64,000 nucleotides of DNA from Bradyrhizobium sp. SRS-191 (lineage in GTDB: Bacteria > Pseudomonadota > Alphaproteobacteria > Rhizobiales > Xanthobacteraceae): NCBI RefSeq assembly GCF_024586915.1, contig NZ_JANBVS010000002.1, forward strand, positions 248,001 to 312,000, written 5' to 3'. The translations under genes and the position numbers were made by a program. Of the stretch, positions 7,910 through 16,383 are shown one piece after another. The notes beneath the pieces were generated by a model. That model was not told the DNA's origin. It was given only the letters and a program-made list of their open reading frames with translations, and made no database searches. Numbering within the stretch: the first letter of the stretch is position 1; every line of letters begins with the position of its first letter.

Positions 7910-9240
7910 GCCCGAAGCGTCCCCAGCAGGGAGGGCCGAGCCTCTTCGCTGCCGCGGGGATGGAGCACGATGCGCCGCGGCCGCTGCCGGAGCGGCTGCG
8001 TCCGCACAAGCTGTCGGATGTGGTCGGGCAGGATCACATCCTCGGCCCCGACGGCGCGCTGACGCGCATGCTCGAGACGCGCACGCTCGGCTCCTTGATC
8101 TTCTGGGGCCCGCCGGGCACCGGCAAGACCACGGTGGCGCGGCTCTTGGCCGATGCCACCGAATTGCACTTCGAGCAGATCTCGGCGGTGTTCTCCGGCG
8201 TGGCCGACCTGAAGAAGGTGTTCGACGCGGCGCGCGCCCGGCGCGAGACAGGGCAGGGCACCTTGTTGTTCGTCGACGAGGTGCATCGCTTCAACAGGGC
8301 CCAGCAGGATTCCTTCCTGCCGGTGATGGAGGACGGCACCGTTGTCCTGGTCGGCGCGACGACCGAAAACCCGTCCTTCGAGCTCAACGCCGCTCTGCTG
8401 TCGCGCTCGCGCGTGCTCGTCTTTCATTCGCTCGATGCCGCCGCGATCGAGAAGCTCTATCAAAACGCCGAGGCGGTCGAAGGCCGCAAGCTGCCGCTCG
8501 ATGACGAAGCACGCAACGTGCTGATCCGCATGGCCGACGGCGATGGCCGGGCGTCGCTGACGCTCGCCGAGGAAGTCTGGCGCTCGGCGCGCAAGGGCGA
8601 GATCTTCAACGCGGTGCAGCTGCAGGAGATCCTGCAGCGCCGCGCGCCGATCTACGACAAGTCGGCCGACGGCCATTACAACCTGATCTCGGCCATGCAC
8701 AAGTCGGTGCGCGGCTCCGATCCGGATGCCGCGCTGTACTACTTCGCACGCATGCTCGATGCCGGCGAGGATCCGTTGTTCCTGGCGCGCCGCATCGTCC
8801 GCATGGCGGTGGAGGACATCGGTCTTGCCGACCCGCAGGCGCTGGTCATCGCCAACGCCGCCAAGGACGCCTACGACTTTCTCGGCTCTCCCGAAGGCGA
8901 GCTCGCGATCGCGCAGGCCGTGATCTACGTCGCGACAGCGCCGAAATCCAACGCCGCTTACAAGGCCTTCGGCGCCGCCAAGCGCGTCGCAAAAGAGGGC
9001 GGCTCATTGCTGCCGCCGAAGCACATCCTCAATGCCCCGACCAAGCTGATGCAGAGCGAGGGCTACGGCACGGGCTATCAATACGACCACGACACGCCGG
9101 ACGCGTTCTCCGGCCAGGACTACTTTCCCGAAGCCCTGGGCCGCCAGCAGTTCTACGATCCCCCCGAGCGCGGCTTCGAACGCGAGATCCGGAAGCGGCT
9201 GGATTACTGGGCGAAGCTCAGGAAAGAGCGGGGCGGGTAG
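7906..9240 (+). CDS. rarA: RarA/MgsA replication-associated AAA+ ATPase
   Basis: 444 residues. The AAA+ core has Walker A 'GPPGTGKTT' (68-76), Walker B 'LLFVDEVHRF' and sensor 1 'VGATTENPSF'. The C-terminal tetramerisation part ends with 'GYGTGYQYDHDTPDAFSGQ', the typical MgsA/WRNIP1 tail (core YQYDHDTPDAF). It acts at stalled replication forks with SSB and RecA. Full length. It overlaps the HtrA gene by 4 bases. Confidence 0.95.
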   Translation: MSPKRPQQGGPSLFAAAGMEHDAPRPLPERLRPHKLSDVVGQDHILGPDGALTRMLETRTLGSLIFWGPPGTGKTTVARLLADATELHFEQISAVFSGVADLKKVFDAARARRETGQGTLLFVDEVHRFNRAQQDSFLPVMEDGTVVLVGATTENPSFELNAALLSRSRVLVFHSLDAAAIEKLYQNAEAVEGRKLPLDDEARNVLIRMADGDGRASLTLAEEVWRSARKGEIFNAVQLQEILQRRAPIYDKSADGHYNLISAMHKSVRGSDPDAALYYFARMLDAGEDPLFLARRIVRMAVEDIGLADPQALVIANAAKDAYDFLGSPEGELAIAQAVIYVATAPKSNAAYKAFGAAKRVAKEGGSLLPPKHILNAPTKLMQSEGYGTGYQYDHDTPDAFSGQDYFPEALGRQQFYDPPERGFEREIRKRLDYWAKLRKERGG

Positions 9241-9308
9241 GAGCGACGTCGGCTCGGCGCGCTGCTACAGCACCTTCCGCTGCTCATGTCGCATCATGCT
9301 CTCACCAC

Positions 9309-9381
9309 GTCATTGCGAGCGCAGCGAAGCAATCCAGAGTCCTCGTTCCGCCCTGGATTGCTTCGCTGCGCTCGCAATGAC
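9309..9381. repeat. 29-bp perfect palindromic element / bidirectional terminator, copy 1
   Basis: Two perfectly complementary 29-base arms (9309-9337 and 9353-9381; core agcgcagcgaagcaatccag) enclose 15 bases. It sits between convergent rarA and the esterase gene, so it can serve as terminator for both. A near-identical copy is at 16094-16171. It is a dispersed intergenic element of the kind common in Bradyrhizobium chromosomes. Confidence 0.85.
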
Positions 9382-9398
9382 GGTGGAGAGAGCGCGAA

Positions 9399-10349
9399 CT
9401 ACTTCCCCGTCTGCACGAACTCCGCAATCTCCCGCGTCAGCCGGTCGTCGTCAGTGTTGATCGAATACACCTCCGACATATGACTGTGCTGCGGCAACAT
9501 CACCGCACGGGCGCAGCCGGATGGCCGCTTGCACGCGGCCTGCTTCAGCAGGTCGAACTGCTCGACGAAGCGCGGCGGGTCCATCTCGGCGGAGGCGATC
9601 ATCAGCGGCAGCGACGAGGCTTGCAGGCCTGATAGCGAGGAGCGCTCCTTGAAGCGCGAGGGATCGATGCCGAAATAGGCCATCTCCTGGTCGCCGAGCG
9701 GTGTTGCCGTGAGGTCGTAGACGCCGGAGGCCATGATCGCGCCGGCCAGGCCACCGCCGCCGACCTTGTGGAATTCGGGATGCGCCACATAGGTCGCGAC
9801 GTGTACCGCTCCGGCGGAGTGCCCCATCAAAAAGATGCGCGCCGGATCGCCGCCGTTCTCGGCGGCATGCGCCGCCGCCCATTGCACGGCGCTGGCAACG
9901 TCCTCGACGCCCGCGGGCCAGGGGAATTTCGGCGCCAGGCGGTAGGTGATGTTGATGCCGACGAAGCCGTTCTTCACGGCCCACAGCATGATGTTGTCGT
10001 AGAACGGGCTGTCCGGCGTGGTGCGCTTGTTGCCGCCGATGAATGCGCCGCCATGCACGAAGATCAGGATCGGGCGCGGCGCAGCCGCCGCGGTCTCCGG
10101 CGTGAAGACATCGAGCAGATTGCGCTCGGCCGTGCCGTAGCGGATGTCGCGCTGGACCTTCACGCCGGCATAGGGTTCCCTGGCCTGTAGCGGCGCGTAG
10201 ATCGCCGCCGTCTTCGGCGGGTCGATGGCGCGGCCGATCTCGATCAGCTTCCAGGCGATGTCGTCGGGCATCGGGCTCTGCTGCGCCTGTGCGGCGCCGA
10301 GCGCCAGCGCGGTCGTCAGGATCGTCAAAGCCAGTCTCGTCAGCATCAT
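9399..10349 (-). CDS. secreted alpha/beta hydrolase (esterase/lipase, BD-FAE/HSL-like)
   Basis: 316 residues. A signal peptide ends near 'GAAQAQQ'. The oxyanion loop is 'FVHGGAFIGG', the nucleophile elbow 'GHSAGAVH' (Ser near 178), a candidate acid lies in 'SAEMDPPRF', and the His in 'LPQHSHMSEV'. The fold is that of carboxylesterases acting on small esters, outside the cytoplasm. The start is at the tandem ATG 10344-10349, which is preceded by GGAG. The frame continues upstream but only as an antisense shadow of the neighbouring gene. Substrate unknown. Confidence 0.87.
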   Translation of the reverse strand: MMLTRLALTILTTALALGAAQAQQSPMPDDIAWKLIEIGRAIDPPKTAAIYAPLQAREPYAGVKVQRDIRYGTAERNLLDVFTPETAAAAPRPILIFVHGGAFIGGNKRTTPDSPFYDNIMLWAVKNGFVGINITYRLAPKFPWPAGVEDVASAVQWAAAHAAENGGDPARIFLMGHSAGAVHVATYVAHPEFHKVGGGGLAGAIMASGVYDLTATPLGDQEMAYFGIDPSRFKERSSLSGLQASSLPLMIASAEMDPPRFVEQFDLLKQAACKRPSGCARAVMLPQHSHMSEVYSINTDDDRLTREIAEFVQTGK

Positions 10350-10455
10350 CAGGTCAGCTCCGATCGCATCCGATTCGTGCAAGGTAGCGCGTTGCCAGGC
10401 CGATTTATCGTGATTTCGCCGTGACTGGCAGGGGCTTTTGCGATAGGCACCGTTC

Positions 10456-11862
10456 ATGAGCCGCCGCATCAAGCGAACCCAGACCCGATCCGACCGCCCG
10501 ACCGACCGCCGCAAGAGCGAGCGGCCCAAAAGCGAGCGGCCCAAGAGCGAGGCTGCGCGCAGCACCGGCGCGGCCGCCAAGCGCGAATCGGCGAAGCGAG
10601 AGCCAAGCACGCGGACCGAGGGCGAGCGCCCGCGCCGTGAACGTTTCGGCGGAGAGCGCGAGGCGGGACCGCGCAGCGAGTTCGCACGCGGCAAGGAGAA
10701 TCGCGTTCGCGCGCCGCGTGGCGAGCGCGAGGACCGGCGCGAGAGCTTTGAGCCGCGCGGCAAGCGCGCTGCCGCCGGCAAGCCCGCACGCGTCGGCGCC
10801 GACCGTCCTCAGCGCAAGCCCGCCGAAGTGCCACCGCCGAAAAAGGCCGAGCCTGAAACGACCGTGCTGCCGACCAAGGTGCAGACCGTCGTGGTCTCTG
10901 CCGACGAGAACAACATGCGCGTCGACCGCTTCTTGGAAGCGCGCTTTCCCGGGCTGTCCTTTTCCCATATCCAGCGCATCGTCCGCAAAGGCGAGCTGCG
11001 GGTAAACGGCAAGCGCGCCGACTCCAAGGACCGCCTGGAGGAAGGCCAGACGGTCCGCATTCCGCCGCTCAAGCTCGATGCGCCGAAGGTCGCGGGCGTG
11101 CTGTCGGAGGCCGAGCAGAAGACCCTCGACAGCCTGAAGGCGATGACGCTGTATGAGGACGACGACGTGCTCGTCCTCAACAAGCCCGCGGGCCTTGCGG
11201 TGCAGGGCGGCTCCGGCATGACGCGGCACATCGACCAGATGCTCGAGGTGATGCGCGATGCCAAGGGCCAGAAGCCGCGGCTCGTGCACCGTATCGACCG
11301 CGAGACCTCCGGCTGTCTCCTGATCGCCAAGACCCGCTTCGCCGCGACGCATCTGACCGGCGCCTTCCGCCATCGCTCGGCGCGCAAAGTCTATTGGGCG
11401 CTGGTCGCCGGCGTGCCGAAGCCGAAGCAGGGCCGCATCTCGACCTATCTCGCCAAGGAGGAGAGCGAGGAAGACACCATCATGCGCGTCGCCGCCCATG
11501 GCGACGAGGGCGCCAGCCATGCCGTGACCTACTACGCCGTGGTCGAGGCCTCCGCCAACAAGCTCGCCTGGGTGTCGCTGAAGCCGGTGACCGGGCGCAC
11601 CCATCAGCTGCGCGCGCACATGGCCCATATCGGCCATCCCATCGTCGGCGATCCCAAATATTTCAACATCGAGAACTGGTCGCTGCCCGGCGGCCTGCAG
11701 AACCGGCTGCACCTGCTGGCCCGCCGCATCGTCATCCCGCATCCGCGCGGCGGGGTCATCGACGCCACCGCGCCGCTGCCGCCGCACATGCTGCAATCCT
11801 GGAACCTGCTCGGCCTCGAGCACGACCGCTTCGACCCGATCGAGAACGCTCCGGAGGAGTGA
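10456..11862 (+). CDS. RluA family 23S rRNA pseudouridine synthase with long basic N-terminal extension
   Basis: 468 residues. Residues 1-130 are a low-complexity Arg/Lys/Glu/Pro tail with direct repeats of 'SERPK'. An S4 RNA-binding domain follows (about 150-215, 'MRVDRFLEARFPG'), then the RluC/RluD catalytic domain with 'HRIDRETSG' near residue 278, whose Asp is the catalytic residue. The extension makes it about 150 residues longer than RluC. Similar disordered basic tails occur in rhizobial homologues and may bind RNA. Divergent from the esterase across 106 bases. RluC- or RluD-type target cannot be told from sequence alone. Confidence 0.9.
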   Translation: MSRRIKRTQTRSDRPTDRRKSERPKSERPKSEAARSTGAAAKRESAKREPSTRTEGERPRRERFGGEREAGPRSEFARGKENRVRAPRGEREDRRESFEPRGKRAAAGKPARVGADRPQRKPAEVPPPKKAEPETTVLPTKVQTVVVSADENNMRVDRFLEARFPGLSFSHIQRIVRKGELRVNGKRADSKDRLEEGQTVRIPPLKLDAPKVAGVLSEAEQKTLDSLKAMTLYEDDDVLVLNKPAGLAVQGGSGMTRHIDQMLEVMRDAKGQKPRLVHRIDRETSGCLLIAKTRFAATHLTGAFRHRSARKVYWALVAGVPKPKQGRISTYLAKEESEEDTIMRVAAHGDEGASHAVTYYAVVEASANKLAWVSLKPVTGRTHQLRAHMAHIGHPIVGDPKYFNIENWSLPGGLQNRLHLLARRIVIPHPRGGVIDATAPLPPHMLQSWNLLGLEHDRFDPIENAPEE

Positions 11863-11865
11863 GCC

Positions 11866-12306
11866 TCACTTCCTGAACTGCTCCAGGAACAGTCGCAGCG
11901 AGTCGTGCGGGGTCTCGACATCGAGGATGACCCAGCCGTCCGGCCCTTTGACCACGATGAAGTTCATCGTCACGCGCCGGCCCTGGTTGTCGAAGCTGGC
12001 CGCGACATAGGTCTTGTCGAACTGCTTGCGCAGGATCGCGATCGCGACCGGGCCGAGCTTCCAGCGCGGGCTCTGCACCAGGAAATCGTAGGGCTCGCGC
12101 CGCGGCGCCGTCCAGTCCTTGGCAAGGCTGGGATCGAAGAACTGCGCCGCCGCCTCGGACGTGCGCGGCAGGCCGGCCGAGAGCTCCGGTGATCCCTGGC
12201 CGTAATACGCATAGACGTTGCGCACCAGCGATTCCGGTGTGCGGAAGCCGGCGGCGGCGGGCATGGCGCTGCCGAGCAGGAGGAGGGCGAAGAGCAGGAG
12301 GCGCAT
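11866..12306 (-). CDS. DUF3828-like exported protein
   Basis: 146 residues: signal peptide (1-19, ending PAAAG), then a compact domain beginning 'TPESLVRNVYAYYGQG' and ending 'GPDGWVILDVETPHDSLR', the usual pattern of DUF3828. Function unknown; the fold resembles NTF2-like/lumazine-binding periplasmic proteins. It converges on the pseudouridine synthase with only 3 bases between stops. Confidence 0.75.
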   Translation of the reverse strand: MRLLLFALLLLGSAMPAAAGFRTPESLVRNVYAYYGQGSPELSAGLPRTSEAAAQFFDPSLAKDWTAPRREPYDFLVQSPRWKLGPVAIAILRKQFDKTYVAASFDNQGRRVTMNFIVVKGPDGWVILDVETPHDSLRLFLEQFRK

Positions 12307-12396
12307 CGGCGGCTCGCATTTCGGTCGATCAGGCCTTATCTACCGCGCAAACAACCCATCCCGTATGATCTTCCCTGCAAGAGGGCTGGAATTCCG

Positions 12397-13179
12397 ATGC
12401 GTGAGCTGTTTGACGAGGTGGTCGGCCAGGGCAAGTCCGATCCGCAGGAGGCGGCGCGCCAGGCGATGCGGACGCCGCAGCGCAAGCGCTTCTACAAGGA
12501 GGCCGGCACGACTGAGGCCGAAGGCGGCCATCACGTGACGCTCGACGGCCGGCCGATCCGCACGCCCTCGGGCCGGGTCGTCGTCATTCCTGCAAGGGAG
12601 CTGGCGGAGGCGGTGGCCGCGGAGTGGGGCGCGCAGGGCGAGACCATCGATCCCGCGACCATGCCGCTGACGCGGTTCGCCAACAGCGTCGTTCAGTCGG
12701 TGGTCGACCGCGTGGACGACGTCCGCGAGGACATCGCAAAATACCTCAAGTCGGACCTGCTGTTCTATCGCGCCGGCCATCCCGAGGGGCTCGTGGCTAG
12801 CGAAGCGGCGCATTGGGACCCGGTGCTCGATTGGGCGCGGGATATGCTCGGCGCGCATTTCATCCTGTCTGAGGGCATCATGCATGTGACCCAGCCGGAC
12901 GCTGCCGTGCAGGCGGCACGGGACGCGCTGCCGACCGGACCCTGGGCTGTCGCGGCCGCGCATGTCGTCACGACCGTGACCGGCTCGGCGCTGCTCGCCT
13001 TGGCGCTGGCTCATGGTGTCCGCGATGCCGACCAGGTCTGGGCCGCCGCCAATGTCGATGAGGACTGGAATATCGAGCAATGGGGCGCCGACGAGGAGGC
13101 CATGAGCCGCCGCGCCGCCAAGCAGGTCGACTACCTGGCTGCTGTCCGCATCCTCGGGGCGGTCGATGCCGCCAGCTGA
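12397..13179 (+). CDS. ATP12 family F1-ATPase assembly chaperone
   Basis: 260 residues. The sequence has ATP12-family signatures: 'KRFYKEAGTTE', 'LDGRPIRTPSG', 'AAEWGAQGETIDPATMPLTR' (core EWGAQGETIDPATMPLT), and 'YRAGHPEGLVASEAAHWDPV'. Mitochondrial ATP12 binds the F1 alpha subunit during assembly, and alphaproteobacteria keep a homologue. Cytoplasmic. The start is preceded by AGAGGG. Confidence 0.93.
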   Translation: MRELFDEVVGQGKSDPQEAARQAMRTPQRKRFYKEAGTTEAEGGHHVTLDGRPIRTPSGRVVVIPARELAEAVAAEWGAQGETIDPATMPLTRFANSVVQSVVDRVDDVREDIAKYLKSDLLFYRAGHPEGLVASEAAHWDPVLDWARDMLGAHFILSEGIMHVTQPDAAVQAARDALPTGPWAVAAAHVVTTVTGSALLALALAHGVRDADQVWAAANVDEDWNIEQWGADEEAMSRRAAKQVDYLAAVRILGAVDAAS

Positions 13180-13241
13180 GGCCGGTTAACGCCGGGTTTA
13201 GGGCGAGCCGCTAGTCTGCCGCGCGTAACCCGAGTACGCGC

Positions 13242-14879
13242 ATGGTCCAGAGTGTCACCCCGCCGCCTTCCGTGAGCGCCGTCCGCAGCGTGGGAACTGC
13301 GGCGACCAGTGCGACGCCGGCCGCGACGTCGGGCACCACCCTGCAGGCCGGTGCGCTCGTCAGCGCAAGGGTGCAGCAGGTGCTCGCCGAGAACCTGGTC
13401 CAGGTCGCGATCGGAAACCTGTCGATGGAGCTCGCCACCGAGCTGCCGCTGCAGGCCGGCCAGTCCGTGCAGGTCGCGGTCTCGCAGACCGCGCAGGGGC
13501 TGCAGCTCGCGATCGTCGGGCAGGGCACGGCTTCCGGCACCAGTGGCACGCCGACTCCCGCCGCGACCGTCGTCGATGTCACCGGCCGCCTCGCGCCGAC
13601 CTTGGCGCCGCCGCCGGACCCGTTGACCGGGCTGGAGCGGCTCGCTGTCTCGATCGCCAGCGAGGAGGCCGCGACCCGGCAGGGGAGCCAGGGCCAGTTG
13701 TTCGCCGATCTCCAGGCGGTCGCCGACTCGCCGAACCTGCCGCCCGCGCTGCGCGCCGCGGTCTCCCAGGTGCTGGCGCAGCAGACGCCGCTTTCGGCCG
13801 CGTTGACGGCCGACGATGTTCGGACCGCTGTCCAGAACTCCGGGCTGTTTCTCGAAACCTCGCTCGCCAAGGGCAGCATTGCATCGGCGCCTTCGGACCT
13901 GAAGGCCGCCCTGATCGTGCTGCGCCAGACGCTGGCCACCGTGCTGCAGACGGTCGATTCCGGCACCACCGCGTCGACGCCGCAGCCCGGCGCCTCCTAT
14001 GCCACGGTGCTGTCGGAGGCGGGGCGCGCCGCGGCCGCGCAACAGAACGCCGCGCCGTCGCTGGTGCCAGACATCGACATCGAGCTGCCGGCCCAGCCCT
14101 GGGGCACCGGCATGGCGCGGCCTGACACGGCTTCCCCCGGCTTCACCGGTTCGGCGCTGCTCGAGAGCCTGACAGGCGCCAAGGCGCAGTCGCTGACCCC
14201 TGGCGCGGTGCTGGCCGTCCTGCAGGAGGCGCAGCAGCAGATCCCGCGCGCCGCCGGCCTCGTTCCCGGCCGCAACGGCCGCGGCGAGGTCGTCGTCCGC
14301 ACCAACACGCCGCCGCCGCCGTTCCGTGGCGGCGCACCGGTGCCGCAGCACGTGGCGACGCCGACGCTCAATCAGGACACGCCGCTGCCGGCGATCGCCC
14401 ACCGCCTGCTCGACGAGACCGACCAGGCGCTGTCACGCCAGACCCTGCTGCAGGTCGCCTCGCTGCCGGATCGCCCCGATGCCTCGGCCCCGCGCAACGA
14501 TGCGACGCAGCCGCGCTGGAATTTCGAGATTCCGTTCGCCACTCCGCAAGGCACGGCGATGGCGCAGTTCGAGATCTCGCGCGACGGCGGCACGCAGTCG
14601 CCTGAAGCCGCCAAACGCACCTGGCGCGCGCGCTTTTCGCTCGATGTCGAGCCGGCCGGTCCGGTGCATGCGATGATCTCCTTCAACGCCGAACGCACCT
14701 CGGTGCGGATGTGGGCCGAGCGCCCGGTCACCGCTGCGCGGCTACGCGCAGGCCTCTCCGATTTGAGCCAGGCGCTCAGCCGCGCCGAGCTGTCGCCCGG
14801 CGATCTCGTCGTGCAGGACGGTGCGCCACCCGCGGTGATGCCGCCCAAGGCCGGCCATTTCCTGGATCGCGCGCTATGA
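13242..14879 (+). CDS. FliK-like flagellar hook-length control family protein
   Basis: 545 residues. A long Ala/Thr/Pro/Gln-rich, low-complexity N-terminal and middle region is followed by a C-terminal hook-length domain (about 425-535) with 'WNFEIPFATPQG', 'WRARFSLDVEPAGPVHA' and 'VRMWAERPVTAARLRAGL'. FliK measures hook length and switches export specificity through FlhB. The next gene, overlapping by 4 bases, is a lone FlhB C-terminal-like protein, so the pair repeats the FliK-FlhB partnership away from any flagellar cluster. Function in hook control specifically is uncertain. Confidence 0.82.
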   Translation: MVQSVTPPPSVSAVRSVGTAATSATPAATSGTTLQAGALVSARVQQVLAENLVQVAIGNLSMELATELPLQAGQSVQVAVSQTAQGLQLAIVGQGTASGTSGTPTPAATVVDVTGRLAPTLAPPPDPLTGLERLAVSIASEEAATRQGSQGQLFADLQAVADSPNLPPALRAAVSQVLAQQTPLSAALTADDVRTAVQNSGLFLETSLAKGSIASAPSDLKAALIVLRQTLATVLQTVDSGTTASTPQPGASYATVLSEAGRAAAAQQNAAPSLVPDIDIELPAQPWGTGMARPDTASPGFTGSALLESLTGAKAQSLTPGAVLAVLQEAQQQIPRAAGLVPGRNGRGEVVVRTNTPPPPFRGGAPVPQHVATPTLNQDTPLPAIAHRLLDETDQALSRQTLLQVASLPDRPDASAPRNDATQPRWNFEIPFATPQGTAMAQFEISRDGGTQSPEAAKRTWRARFSLDVEPAGPVHAMISFNAERTSVRMWAERPVTAARLRAGLSDLSQALSRAELSPGDLVVQDGAPPAVMPPKAGHFLDRAL

Positions 14880-15157
14880 GCATCGACGTGAAGGCCGCCA
14901 ACAAGACCCAGCTCGCCGTCGCCCTGCATTACGACAAGGGCCAGGGCGCCCCGCGCGTCGTCGCCAAGGGCAAGGGCACGATCGGCGCCAAGATCATCGA
15001 GGTCGCCAAAGCGCACGACATCCCGATCGAGGAGAACGAAGTGCTGGCCGGCGCGCTCTCCAATGTCGAGCTCGGCGACGAGATCCCCGAGGAGCTCTAC
15101 AAGGCCGTCGCCGAAGTGCTGGTGTTCGTACTCAATCTCTCGCGGCCGGCGCGCTAG
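14876..15157 (+). CDS. FhlB-like small protein (EscU/YscU/FlhB C-terminal domain)
   Basis: 93 residues matching only the cytoplasmic part of FlhB/EscU. The sequence 'AVALHYDKGQGAPRVVAKG' parallels FlhB just after its NPTH cleavage site, and 'HDIPIEENEVLAGAL' and 'GDEIPEELYKAVAEVL' match the rest. The membrane half and the NPTH loop are absent, as in FhlB proteins that can replace the released FlhB C-domain. ATGA overlap with the FliK-like gene suggests they are made together. Confidence 0.85.
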   Translation: MSIDVKAANKTQLAVALHYDKGQGAPRVVAKGKGTIGAKIIEVAKAHDIPIEENEVLAGALSNVELGDEIPEELYKAVAEVLVFVLNLSRPAR

Positions 15158-15240
15158 AGCGCCGTATTGTGATCTCCGTGATGCTTCGCTCGTGATCGCC
15201 CTGTGATAGGAGGGGCGGAGTTCGCCGGAGAGATGACGCG

Positions 15241-16059
15241 ATGTCGATGATGAGCCGCCGCCATGCGCTTGGCCTGATGGCCGGCGCCAGCCTCCTGCCC
15301 GCGCGCGCCTTCGCCCATGTCGCGCCGCCGCGCAACGAGCTCCGGACGAGTCTCGCGCAACGCTTCACCGATGCCGGCACCAAGGGCACGTTCCTCGCCT
15401 ACAAGCCGGAGGAGTATCTGATTATTGCCAGCGACAGCGATCGCTCCAATGAGGGCAAGCTGCCGGCTTCGACCTTCAAGATCGCGAATTCGCTGATCGC
15501 GCTGGAGACGGGCGTCGTCGAGGATCCCGACAAGGACGTGTTCAAGTGGGACGGTGTCACCAGGCCGGTCGAGGCCTGGAACAAGGATCATACTCTGCGC
15601 AGCGCGATCGCCGTCTCGGCCGTGCCGGTCTATCAGGAGATCGCGCGCCGCATCGGGCCGGAGCGGATGCAGAAATATCTCGAGGAGCTCGACTACGGCA
15701 ATCACGACATCGGCGGCGGCATCGATCAGTTCTGGCTCACCGGTGCTCTCCGCATCGATCCGGTCGAGCAGGTCGATTTCGTCGATCGTCTCAGGCGCGG
15801 CGCGCTGACCGTCGCCAAGCGCAGTCAGGATCTGACGCGCGACATCATTCCGACCACCAAGGTCGGCGATGCCGTGATTCACGCCAAATCGGGATTGCTT
15901 GGAAAAGAGCAGGGCTCGCTCGGCTGGATGGTCGGCTGGGTCGACAAGGGCGACCAGCCCACCGTGTTCGCGCTCAACATGGACTGCCCCGAACCCCGCC
16001 ACGTCGAAGCCCGCATGGCGCTGACGCAGGCATGCCTGAAGGATGTCGGGGCGATTTGA
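15241..16059 (+). CDS. class D (OXA-type) beta-lactamase
   Basis: 272 residues with all class D hallmarks: Ser-Thr-Phe-Lys at 77-80 (acylation Ser and carboxylated Lys), Ser-Ala-Val at 126-128, Tyr-Gly-Asn at 152-154, 'FWLTG' with the conserved Trp near 165, and Lys-Ser-Gly at 216-218. The N-terminus 'SRRHALGLMAG' has a twin-arginine-like pattern before the cleavage region 'PARAFA', so export may be by Tat. It hydrolyses penicillin-type beta-lactams in the periplasm; the spectrum cannot be read. A second start four codons in (MSRRH) is possible. No regulator or mobile element flanks it, so it is probably an intrinsic chromosomal gene. Confidence 0.92.
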   Translation: MSMMSRRHALGLMAGASLLPARAFAHVAPPRNELRTSLAQRFTDAGTKGTFLAYKPEEYLIIASDSDRSNEGKLPASTFKIANSLIALETGVVEDPDKDVFKWDGVTRPVEAWNKDHTLRSAIAVSAVPVYQEIARRIGPERMQKYLEELDYGNHDIGGGIDQFWLTGALRIDPVEQVDFVDRLRRGALTVAKRSQDLTRDIIPTTKVGDAVIHAKSGLLGKEQGSLGWMVGWVDKGDQPTVFALNMDCPEPRHVEARMALTQACLKDVGAI

Positions 16060-16093
16060 AATTGAGACGCTGATGGAAGCGACACTCCACCAC

Positions 16094-16171
16094 GTCCTTG
16101 CGAGCGCAGCGAAGCAATCCAGGATCTTTCCGCGGAGATCGTCTGGATTGCTTCGCTGCGCTCGCGATGAC
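16094..16171. repeat. 29-bp palindromic element, copy 2
   Basis: Arms 16094-16122 and 16143-16171 pair along 29 bases with one mismatch and share the core of copy 1 at 9309-9381, with a different 20-base loop. It stands 35 bases after the beta-lactamase stop and can act as its terminator. Confidence 0.8.
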
Positions 16172-16206
16172 AGTGGAGAGCGGTGCTCCGCCATGCATGA
16201 AGTGTC

Positions 16207-16376
16207 GTAGCGTGGGCAAAGGCGCGAGGCGTGTTGTTAGTTGTGAGCGGCAGTGTCCCGCGCCGTGCCCACCATCTTTCTAGACCAAGACACCCTTTCT
16301 AGACCAAGACACCGCGGTGGGCACGGTGCCCGGCACGACGCAATGCGTCGTGCCTGCGGGCCTTTGCCCACCCTAC
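16207..16376. repeat. nested intergenic palindrome, copy 2, with added hairpin and 19-bp tandem duplication
   Basis: Outer arms 16207-16222 and 16361-16376 (15 of 16 pairs) and inner arms 16263-16273 and 16316-16326 (11 of 11) repeat the design at 4794-4934. Between the inner arms the 19-mer ctttctagaccaagacacc occurs twice in tandem (16276-16294, 16295-16313). An extra perfect 11-bp hairpin lies at 16332-16354. No gene is visible in 16060-16383. Confidence 0.8.
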
Positions 16377-16383
16377 ATCTTCG

